DNA from: Dehalococcoidales bacterium
GTDB lineage: Bacteria > Chloroflexota > Dehalococcoidia > Dehalococcoidales > UBA5627
DNA: 5,091 nt
Direction: 5' to 3'
Assembly: GCA_041656115.1 (NCBI GenBank)
Contig: JBBAED010000017.1
Coordinates: forward strand, 1-5,091
A program made the position numbers and the translations under genes. Within the stretch, counting starts at the first letter, position 1. Every line of letters begins with the position of its first letter. Of the stretch, positions 1 to 4,584 are shown piece after piece. Below the pieces are notes generated by a model, which did not search any database, was not told the origin of the DNA, and saw only the letters and a list, made by a program, of their open reading frames with translations.

Positions 1-29
1 TGCTTATGGACGTATTTCACCCCCTCTTG

Positions 30-59
30 CGATACCGTTTTTGTCTATTTTCGGTATCG
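30..59. repeat. 8-bp perfect inverted repeat with a 14-nt spacer
   Basis: CGATACCG (30-37) and CGGTATCG (52-59) are perfect reverse complements separated by a T-rich 14-nt spacer. The right arm shares its last base with a second inverted repeat, GGGGCA (59-64) / TGCCCC (79-84), which also has a 14-nt spacer. There is no T-tract after either stem, so an intrinsic terminator is unlikely. An operator or an RNA structure belonging to a gene left of the window is possible. Confidence 0.5.
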
Positions 60-136
60 GGGCATCCCTGCCAGGCCTTGCCCCGCTTGACTTGCCGGGT
101 TTTGTGCTTTTTTGCCCCCCCAGGGGGGACTAGGTC

Positions 137-177
137 GGTTTTTTGGGGAGAGTCTCCCCTCCCCCCGCCAAAAAACC
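137..177. repeat. Nested inverted repeat (large hairpin)
   Basis: The outer arms GGTTTTTTGG (137-146) and CCAAAAAACC (168-177) are perfect 10-bp complements. Inside lies a second near-perfect palindrome, GGGGAGA-G-TCTCCCC (145-159), which overlaps the outer left arm, so the two stems can only partly coexist. Just upstream, C115-121 and G123-128 form another tight inverted repeat. No T-run follows the stem on either strand, which argues against a standard intrinsic terminator. Confidence 0.6.
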
Positions 178-218
178 AAGTTGCCCCCCTCTTACAGCCC
201 CAAGGGCTAGCGGGTTTT

Positions 219-264
219 ATGCATAAATATGCATAATATACATAAGAAATGCATAAATATACAT
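219..264. repeat. Five ATRCAT hexamers phased at about one helical turn (iteron-like)
   Basis: ATGCAT occurs at 219, 229 and 249, and ATACAT at 238 and 259. Start-to-start steps are 10, 9, 11 and 10 bp. The two outer pairs form longer direct repeats, ATGCATAAATATGCAT (219-234) and ATGCATAAATATACAT (249-264), 30 bp apart, or about three helical turns. All sites fall on one DNA face within an AT-rich island between C-rich and G-rich DNA. This is how cooperative binding sites such as origin iterons, parS-like centromeres or multi-site operators look. The binding protein is unknown; the winged-helix protein encoded from 856 is a candidate. Confidence 0.6.
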
Positions 265-310
265 TGTAGGGCAGCCCAAAGACAACCTCAAAAGCGGTTT
301 AAATCCTTAC

Positions 311-335
311 GGGACGGGGGTCAGCGGGTTTAGGG
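311..335 (+). other. G-quadruplex motif 1
   Basis: Four G-runs at 311-313, 316-320, 326-328 and 333-335 are separated by loops of 2, 5 and 4 nt. This fits the canonical pattern G3+N1-7 repeated four times. It could fold in single-stranded + strand DNA or in RNA transcribed from it. More G6 runs follow at 350-355 and 363-368. Confidence 0.6.
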
Positions 336-384
336 TTTTTAGGATGTTAGGGGGGCAAGGAAGGGGGGCTTAGGAGCCGGAGAA

Positions 385-421
385 GGGGGTTTAGGGCTTT
401 GGGGGCCATCCTGGGCGGGGG
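385..421 (+). other. G-quadruplex motif 2 (five G-runs)
   Basis: G-runs at 385-389, 394-396, 401-405, 413-415 and 417-421 are separated by loops of 4, 4, 7 and 1 nt, so the canonical rule is met with one spare run. The decamer GGGTTTAGGG at 387-396 repeats the one at 326-335 in motif 1. Confidence 0.6.
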
Positions 422-517
422 TTTTAGGCAAAAATTAAGGAAATTTGGACAGGGAGAACCAAAGAATAAGTAATAATTCTTAAAGTTTGGGGGGGATCAT
501 GGTTAAGTTTAGACGAT

Positions 518-540
518 TTTTGTACGAAATCTGTACACAA
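518..540. promoter_or_regulatory. Operator-like palindrome over the -35 region
   Basis: TGTAC (521-525) and GTACA (533-537) are perfect complements around a 7-nt centre. After one mismatch, the flanking TT (518-519) and AA (539-540) extend the symmetry. The site overlaps where the -35 hexamer of the promoter at 554-562 would lie, so a bound dimeric repressor would block it. It does not match the B. subtilis LexA box (CGAAC-N4-GTTCG). The cognate regulator is unknown. Confidence 0.5.
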
Positions 541-562
541 GGGGAAGAAAACATGATATAAT
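532..562 (+). promoter_or_regulatory. Extended -10 sigma-A-type promoter
   Basis: A perfect TATAAT at 557-562 is preceded by TG and one base (554-556), giving an extended -10 element. The best -35 candidate, TGTACA (532-537), is a poor match at a long 19-bp spacing, but extended -10 promoters tolerate this. A start near 568-570 is expected. AACATG is repeated directly on both sides of the -10 (550-555 and 567-572). The transcript would meet the terminator at 617-650 about 80 nt downstream and, on readthrough, the gene from 856. Confidence 0.6.
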
Positions 563-568
563 TATTAA

Positions 569-650
569 CATGTAGAAGTGTCTTTAGGAACTGGAAATTT
601 AAAAAGATGGACAAAGAAGCTTTCGCTGGATAAGCGGGGGCTTTTTTTAT
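569..650 (+). ncRNA. Predicted short terminated leader RNA of about 80 nt
   Basis: The span between the expected start of the extended -10 promoter and the intrinsic terminator would produce a short transcript. It matches no riboswitch or small RNA family recognisable by eye. It may be a free-standing RNA, such as an antisense or copy-control RNA, or the prematurely terminated leader of the downstream gene. Ends are inferred from promoter and terminator positions. Confidence 0.35.
607..633 (+). CDS. Putative 8-residue leader peptide MDKEAFAG
   Basis: ATG at 607 opens eight codons ending in TAA at 631-633. The coding part runs through the 5' arm and loop of the terminator hairpin, and the stop falls at the loop/3' arm boundary. 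This resembles leader peptides in attenuators, where ribosome position decides terminator folding. The Shine-Dalgarno is weak (GGAAA at 593-597). No run of identical amino acids suggests a sensed amino acid. An ORF this short can occur by chance, so this is a position-based proposal. Confidence 0.25.
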   Translation: MDKEAFAG

Positions 651-655
651 TTTTA
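617..655 (+). terminator. Intrinsic terminator or attenuator
   Basis: AAGCTTTCGCT (617-627) pairs with AGCGGGGGCTT (633-643) as an 11-bp stem with three G-T wobbles and a 5-nt loop, GGATA. A T-rich tract, TTTTTATTTTT, follows at about 644-654. This is a textbook rho-independent terminator on the + strand. About 50 nt downstream of the expected start from the promoter at 557-562, it would yield an RNA of roughly 80 nt, either a small RNA or an attenuated leader for the gene at 856. Confidence 0.8.
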
Positions 656-812
656 GTTTTAGTTTAGGGGGGGAGTAATTTTTAAGAAAACGGGGGTTTA
701 AAAGAGAGTGGTTTTTGGGGGTTTTGGACCCCAGAGAAATGCTATATATAAACGAATTGCACGGGCGATTGCCTTTCAGGCTTACTGTGCCAAGGGCTAG
801 AGGCCATTTTTT

Positions 813-858
813 GGGGTGCAAAATATTGCACCCCTCTTCAGTAGGATTTAGGGGGGTG
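813..858 (+). promoter_or_regulatory. Candidate translational switch at the first gene's ribosome-binding site
   Basis: GGGGTGCAA (813-821) and TTGCACCCC (826-834) form a perfect 9-bp hairpin with loop AATA. The 3' side of that hairpin, CACCCCTCT (829-837), is also complementary to AGGGGGGTG (850-858), giving 9 pairs with one wobble and a 12-nt loop. That second stem would bury the ribosome-binding site and the GTG at 856. The stems share 829-834 and exclude each other: one exposes and the other hides the start. Neither stem is followed by a T-tract, so translational control is more likely than termination. Nothing shows what would flip it. Confidence 0.45.
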
Positions 859-1389
859 AAAATTGATTTGAAGCAGCCATTAAAGGACTACATTTTGGGG
901 AAGAAAAATATTGTTCAGGACGAGTTTATTATTAGCCGGGAGAAGAATTCCAAGACGAATTGCGAGTTTGTTTATGTGCAGCATCCTGAGATGGATAACC
1001 CGATGTACACATTTTGGCATTCGCTTCGGGGCGGAGGGAAGAACAAAAAGCCAAAGCATACGGGCGGGAAGAAGCCATATGCCATGTTAATGATAGAGAA
1101 TCTTATTGGGTTGATGGAGGATGGGATGCCGGCGGAGTACGCGGGTTATTTGTTGTATTTGGTTCCCTACATAGAGTGGGGGACGGGGAAGTTATTGTAC
1201 GGCAGAAAAAAGCGACCGATGCGGTCGGGGGATATTACGGCGGTGTTTAAGAAAAAAAGGCGGTCGGTATTTTTGGTTCTGGCCAAACTAAAGGAATACA
1301 ACCTTCTCTATTACGTACCTGGAGAAGGTTATTTTGTTTCGCGGGAGATTATTAAGCGGGGGGCGAGAAAAAGTGAGGCTGAAATTTGA
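856..1389 (+). CDS. Winged-helix DNA-binding protein, RepL-like replication or regulatory protein
   Basis: A basic protein of 177 residues from GTG 856. The N-terminal half has little recognisable structure and a Lys/Gly-rich segment (about 59-73). A hydrophobic helix (about 91-108) leads into a wHTH-like C-terminal half: GDIT (125-128), a basic putative recognition helix with KKKRRSVFLVLAKLKEY, then a wing, VPGEGYFVS (154-162). Helix, short beta turn, HTH and hydrophobic wing recall RepL-type Firmicute plasmid replication proteins and related phage regulators; I recognise the fold type, not a specific homologue. Start choice: GTG 856 has AGGA at 843-846; TTG 868 is preceded by GGGGGGTGA (851-859) and is nearly as likely. 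The frame stays open upstream to TTG 715 and ATG 739, but that DNA is a structured leader. The following gene overlaps its end. Confidence 0.6.
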   Translation: MKIDLKQPLKDYILGKKNIVQDEFIISREKNSKTNCEFVYVQHPEMDNPMYTFWHSLRGGGKNKKPKHTGGKKPYAMLMIENLIGLMEDGMPAEYAGYLLYLVPYIEWGTGKLLYGRKKRPMRSGDITAVFKKKRRSVFLVLAKLKEYNLLYYVPGEGYFVSREIIKRGARKSEAEI

Positions 1390-1636
1390 GAGAGGGATTG
1401 TCCCGGAGCAAATAGCGGAAGAGTTTGTCAGGTTTATCCGGGGGAACGAAATAGTTGTCGGGGATGTAAACATCTATTTTCAGGCGTTAGGGGAGGACAG
1501 GAGATACCACAACGAAGTTGAGATCGGGGGTCACCAGAGGGTGAAGCATGTGATATTCTACCCGTCGGCAGAGGCCCAGTCAGAGTACGTCGTCGATTCA
1601 GCCAGGGTACGCAGGAACAAGTTCAAAGTGGTTTAG
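1373..1636 (+). CDS. Small conserved-looking protein of unknown function (87 aa)
   Basis: GTG 1373 lies 17 bp inside the end of the preceding gene, suggesting translational coupling. The G-run at 1358-1363 could serve as ribosome-binding site. The 87-residue product has a charged N-terminal helix (PEQIAEEFVRFIRG, 11-24) followed by alternating hydrophobic stretches (EIVVGDVNIYFQAL, VKHVIFYPS) typical of a small alpha/beta or beta-sheet domain, and a basic C-terminus with three Arg and two Lys in the last ten residues. No signal peptide, membrane segment or Cys cluster is visible. Like the preceding gene it is G-rich in codon choice. I do not recognise a family; an accessory to the RepL-like protein is a guess from position. 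A longer version from TTG 1334 is possible but less likely. Confidence 0.6.
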   Translation: MRLKFERGIVPEQIAEEFVRFIRGNEIVVGDVNIYFQALGEDRRYHNEVEIGGHQRVKHVIFYPSAEAQSEYVVDSARVRRNKFKVV

Positions 1637-1669
1637 CTTATATTTGATAAACAAGGGGGAGGCAATAAC

Positions 1670-2083
1670 ATGGGCAGGAAAGCCGATAACAGGAAGGACA
1701 TTCAACCGGGTTTTTATATTAGCGACAAAGAGAGGGAACTTATCCGGGAGCATAACATGTATGTTAACGATCCCGGCAAGGCCGGGCACGCTATTAGCGC
1801 TAAAAAAGCGATCCGGCGGTTGCGGGTCAGGGAAGGCCAGGAAGAAGTCAAGTTATTAAAGAGAAAAGCAAAACCCGCTGTGTTTTTTGTTTGTTTGCCG
1901 TGCGGGATCACAGGGCTAAAGGTTAGCTGTGTTACGCATTGTCCTAGGGGGAACAACCAGGACGATTTAAAACTTGCTAACAATAAGATTAACAGGTGTT
2001 ACCACGCGCTCAATAAAAAGCGGCAATTACAGGCGTTATACAACGCGACACGGAACAGACAAGCAAGCGGGGGCGGGAAGTAG
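1670..2083 (+). CDS. Basic Cys-rich protein with a zinc-ribbon-like motif
   Basis: ATG 1670 has a strong Shine-Dalgarno, AAGGGGGAGG (1653-1662), 7 nt upstream. The 137-residue product begins with a charged helical segment: SDKERELIREHN (18-29), then AKKAIRRLRVREGQEEVKLLKRK (44-66). Cysteines follow in the pattern C75-x2-C78 and C87-x3-C91, with His90 and a further Cys110, which looks like a structural zinc-binding knuckle pair. The tail is basic and helical and ends in a Gly-rich stretch. A nucleic-acid-binding or adaptor role would fit, but I recognise no family. It begins 33 bp after the previous gene and ends 2 bp before the next, so it is likely co-transcribed with the packaging genes. 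Confidence 0.65.
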   Translation: MGRKADNRKDIQPGFYISDKERELIREHNMYVNDPGKAGHAISAKKAIRRLRVREGQEEVKLLKRKAKPAVFFVCLPCGITGLKVSCVTHCPRGNNQDDLKLANNKINRCYHALNKKRQLQALYNATRNRQASGGGK

Positions 2084-2085
2084 TT

Positions 2086-2544
2086 ATGGGACGCGATAAA
2101 AGGCTTACATACTCACTCAAAGAGGTTATTGCGATGTTGGGGATGACTGTAAATTACGGTTACGAGCTGGCCGAAAACGGCCAGTTTCCTTTTCCGGTCA
2201 TCCAGGTAAATAAAACAGAAAGAGCTGTGCCGAAAAAACCGGTCGACGATTTTTTAAACAAAGGGAAGGTACCCCGAGCGGCCAAGATCATGGCGCCGTG
2301 GAATACCGGGAAGCCTGGAAGGACACCCAAGTGGACGCCAGGCAACCATATCAACTGGAACTACCCCATCCCTAAAGAACTAAACGACAAGTTTAACCTT
2401 GTGCTAAAAAACATGAACAAAACACTGACCTCCCCAATCGACAAAGGGGAGGCTATTCGGTTGGCTGCGGAAGAATTCGTGCAGCGGCGCCCTCAGTTTT
2501 TGTTCGAGCCTGAAGAAACAGAGGAAGAAGAGCTGCTGTATTAG
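2086..2544 (+). CDS. DNA-binding protein: excisionase-like HTH plus ribbon-helix-helix
   Basis: 152 residues from ATG 2086. The N-terminus (about 8-58) follows the MerR/excisionase-like HTH pattern: TYSLKEVIAMLGMTVNYGYEL, a turn NGQFPFPVI, a wing-like basic strand, then the closing helix KKPVDDFLN. A Pro/Gly/Trp-rich linker (61-93) follows. The second half reads as a ribbon-helix-helix: strand INWNYPIP, helix KELNDKFNLVLKNMN, turn, helix KGEAIRLAAEEFVQRR. The tail is acidic, EPEETEEEELLY. Two DNA-binding modules in one small protein, two genes before the large terminase, suggest either a regulator of the late operon or a DNA-recognition component of packaging; phage lambda's small terminase also uses a winged HTH. 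The HTH assignment is fairly confident, the RHH moderately so. The ribosome-binding site is G-rich (GGGGGCGGGAAG). Confidence 0.7.
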   Translation: MGRDKRLTYSLKEVIAMLGMTVNYGYELAENGQFPFPVIQVNKTERAVPKKPVDDFLNKGKVPRAAKIMAPWNTGKPGRTPKWTPGNHINWNYPIPKELNDKFNLVLKNMNKTLTSPIDKGEAIRLAAEEFVQRRPQFLFEPEETEEEELLY

Positions 2545-2558
2545 GGAGGGGGTAAATT

Positions 2559-3038
2559 ATGGCCAGGCCCAAAGCAACTAAACAAGTTAAACCAACAGAA
2601 GTTGTGGAGAACCCGCTTTTGCAAGCGGCAACAATATCCCCCGCGGAAGAACAGGACAAGATTATCGAAGCCAAAAGCCAGATAGAAAACCTGGCCGACC
2701 TGTCGGTGCAATTGCGCGAGTCCCGGAAGATGGCGGCCTACGAAGCCAGGGTGAAAGACCTGAGTTTACTGAAAAACATGGAAGTTTTCATGGATACCGT
2801 GCTTGTCACGATGGCCGAAAACACGAGTCTGCTGCAAGCCGCGATCAAAGAAATGCTCAAAAAGAAAGATATGGTTGGACTGAGCAAGCTTATGCTGGCC
2901 TTCAAAATGACTCAGGAAGCCAGGGAGCAAATTCTGGGGTTTGATGAAACCAGGTTGCAGAGCAAGAAGAAGTTGAAGCTCCAGGTTGTGTGGAAGGATG
3001 CCCAGGGCAATGCGGGGGGCGTTAACCTTGAAACGTGA
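2559..3038 (+). CDS. Candidate terminase small subunit
   Basis: 159 residues from ATG 2559, preceded by a strong ribosome-binding site, GGGAGGGGG. After a basic, disordered N-terminus (MARPKATKQVKPTE) the protein is almost wholly helical from about 28 to 126, with heptad-like hydrophobic spacing (ENLADLSVQLRESRKMAAYE; LLKNMEVFMDTVLVTMAEN). A short basic beta segment, KKKLKLQVVWKDA (136-148), ends it. Small terminases typically have an N-terminal DNA-binding part, a central helical oligomerisation core and a C-terminal segment that contacts the large subunit; the core and tail fit. The strongest argument is position: immediately upstream of the large subunit and overlapping it by about 11 bp. 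No clear HTH is visible, so the preceding HTH protein might supply DNA recognition. Confidence 0.55.
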   Translation: MARPKATKQVKPTEVVENPLLQAATISPAEEQDKIIEAKSQIENLADLSVQLRESRKMAAYEARVKDLSLLKNMEVFMDTVLVTMAENTSLLQAAIKEMLKKKDMVGLSKLMLAFKMTQEAREQILGFDETRLQSKKKLKLQVVWKDAQGNAGGVNLET

Positions 3039-4584
3039 AACTGGTAAGGTTGGTAAAACTGGACTGTCGGGGGCTAAAGCAAGAAAAAAACGACAGATTA
3101 TTGAAAAGGTGGCGGCGACGTCCGCCGGCAGATACTGGGTTTGTCAGACCTGCGGCGAAACATTCGAGCAGATTTGGCAAACAAAAAAAGAGATGTATAC
3201 CGAGTTTAAGAACTGCGGCAAGTGTCGAAGGGGCTACACGACAGGGAAGGTTAAGGCAGAAATCCCTTATACTCCACATCCCGGACAGGTTTTGGTGCAT
3301 AATAGTCCGGCCAGGTTTAAACTCTTAGCGAGTGGTGCGAGATGGGGAAAAGACCGTTGTATGGTGATGGAATTTATCGATAAGATAAGCCAGATGCTCT
3401 CGGAAGACCGGGGGCCGAATATGATCCCCGCCGTCCACGCTTGGATAGTCGCACCGACTTATCTTTTGGCAAGACAGATTTGGCGCGAACTAAAAGCCTA
3501 TTTCCCGCGTCCGTGGATAGTTAATATCCTGGAAGGGGAAAAGATCATTGAAACCGTCAACGACGGACTGATCGAAGTTAGGTCGGCTGACGATCCGACC
3601 ACTTTAGTCTCAGTCGGACTTGATATTGTACTTATCACTGAAGCGGCCCGGATATCCAAGCTTGATGAGGTGTGGGCTAACCTGGAAACCAGGTTGATGT
3701 CTCCTGGCCGGGGGCCGAATGGAACTGGGGGGCTGGCGCTTATCAACAGTACCCCGATTGGCAGGAATTATTACTATCAAATGTTTAAGTGGGGCCAGAA
3801 AAAGGATCCCGATTACGACATTGACTGGGAAAGCTGGCAGTTTCCGTCGTTCAGCAATCCTTACTTGACCGCTAAAGATAAAAACTATCTGAAGAGGATG
3901 CAAAAACGGTATCCGGAACGGATATACAATCAGGAAATTCTTGGAGTATTTCTTGCCGAAGGGAATTCCGTGTTCCCAACCGCCGACGAGTGCGCTACAT
4001 ATATCGGTACCGGCCAGCCGGAACCCGGAGAATCATACGTTATTGGTTACGACCCCGCTCGGTCTATCGACAACAGCGGGGTTGTTATTCGTAACAGCAA
4101 AGGGGAAGCAGTGCGCGTCGAACAATGGCGCGGGAAGCCCTGGACAAGACAGATGGATGATATCGCTATCTTGTCCCAGCTTTATAACCACGCCCATGTC
4201 GTTATGGACCGCACCGGACTTGGGGAGACGTTGCCGGAAGCATTGGCGCAGCGCGGGATAAGCGTGGACCCGGTTTATATATCTAACCTGGAAAAAGAGA
4301 AGATGGTTAATAACCTGGCCATGCTCATCGAACAAAAATTTGTCTCCTATCCAAAGCACGAAGTTCTTATTAACGAGTTGAAGGATTACCAATATGTCAT
4401 TTCTAAAACAGGGACTACCCGGTACTCAGCATCAGCTCAGTCAAGACACGACGACTTGGTAACGGCAGCTATGTTGGCGTTCAAAGATTTTAACTCACCT
4501 GAACTGGAACTGCCTTTTGTTGGGCTGCTGGGTGGAGTGTCAAAACAGACCGGTAAGAATAAAAAGCAAAAGACGGTGGCCTAA
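3028..4584 (+). CDS. terL: Phage terminase large subunit (packaging ATPase and nuclease)
   Basis: This motor pumps phage DNA into the procapsid and cuts it. Numbered from TTG 3028 (518 aa): a Cys4 module C39-x2-C42...C63-x2-C66; a Walker A-like loop GARWGKDR (103-110); a Walker B-like strand IVLITEA with Glu205; the coupling motif NSTPIGRNYYYQ from about 240; and an RNase H-fold nuclease with acidic residues at D342 (YVIGYDPARS), D394 (HVVMDRTGLGE) and D475/D476 (SRHDDLVTAA). All main motifs are present in order, so the gene looks intact. Walker A has Asp where Ser/Thr is usual, and Walker B has Thr-Glu for Asp-Glu. TTG 3028 is chosen because a G6 run (3014-3019) lies 8 nt upstream; ATG 2998 or 3010 would add 10 or 6 residues. 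The methyltransferase ATG follows the stop directly. Confidence 0.95.
   Translation: MKRETGKVGKTGLSGAKARKKRQIIEKVAATSAGRYWVCQTCGETFEQIWQTKKEMYTEFKNCGKCRRGYTTGKVKAEIPYTPHPGQVLVHNSPARFKLLASGARWGKDRCMVMEFIDKISQMLSEDRGPNMIPAVHAWIVAPTYLLARQIWRELKAYFPRPWIVNILEGEKIIETVNDGLIEVRSADDPTTLVSVGLDIVLITEAARISKLDEVWANLETRLMSPGRGPNGTGGLALINSTPIGRNYYYQMFKWGQKKDPDYDIDWESWQFPSFSNPYLTAKDKNYLKRMQKRYPERIYNQEILGVFLAEGNSVFPTADECATYIGTGQPEPGESYVIGYDPARSIDNSGVVIRNSKGEAVRVEQWRGKPWTRQMDDIAILSQLYNHAHVVMDRTGLGETLPEALAQRGISVDPVYISNLEKEKMVNNLAMLIEQKFVSYPKHEVLINELKDYQYVISKTGTTRYSASAQSRHDDLVTAAMLAFKDFNSPELELPFVGLLGGVSKQTGKNKKQKTVA

Larger units (their letters stand above)
1..480. other. Non-coding, structure-rich region with a change in GC skew
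   Basis: No reading frame here has a credible start, ribosome-binding site and protein-like composition. The left part (1-240) carries C-runs and inverted repeats, with about 72 C to 56 G on the + strand. The right part (301-480) is dominated by G-runs, with about 71 G to 21 C. An AT-rich stretch with phased ATRCAT hexamers lies between them. A weak 6-bp inverted repeat, AAGAAT (462-467) / ATTCTT (476-481), closes the region. The layout resembles a replication or regulatory region more than a decayed gene, but its function is not established. Confidence 0.6.

Noticed and set aside
30..59. Protelomerase (hairpin telomere) resolution site
   Set aside because: Known sites are long, near-perfect palindromes of about 50 bp; this is an 8-bp stem with an asymmetric 14-nt spacer.
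6..236. 76-codon open frame on the + strand in the C-rich region
   Set aside because: No ribosome-binding site, protein composition dictated by C- and G-runs, and it runs through the inverted repeats and the phased hexamers.
219..264. CRISPR-like or simple microsatellite array
   Set aside because: Units are hexamers at 9-11 bp steps without spacers of CRISPR length, and the intervening bases differ, so neither label fits.
480..821. 113-codon open frame on the - strand
   Set aside because: It crosses the + strand promoter, terminator and leader hairpins, and its Lys/Leu/Pro/Ser-rich translation has no domain character.
813..834. Intrinsic terminator on either strand
   Set aside because: The stem is strong but no T-tract follows on the + strand, and on the - strand it is followed by A residues.
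715..855. Upstream extension of the first gene to TTG 715 or ATG 739
   Set aside because: Neither start has a good ribosome-binding site, and the added codons would translate a perfect hairpin and G-runs. GTG 856 or TTG 868 fit the ribosome-binding signals better. A start at 739 cannot be fully excluded.
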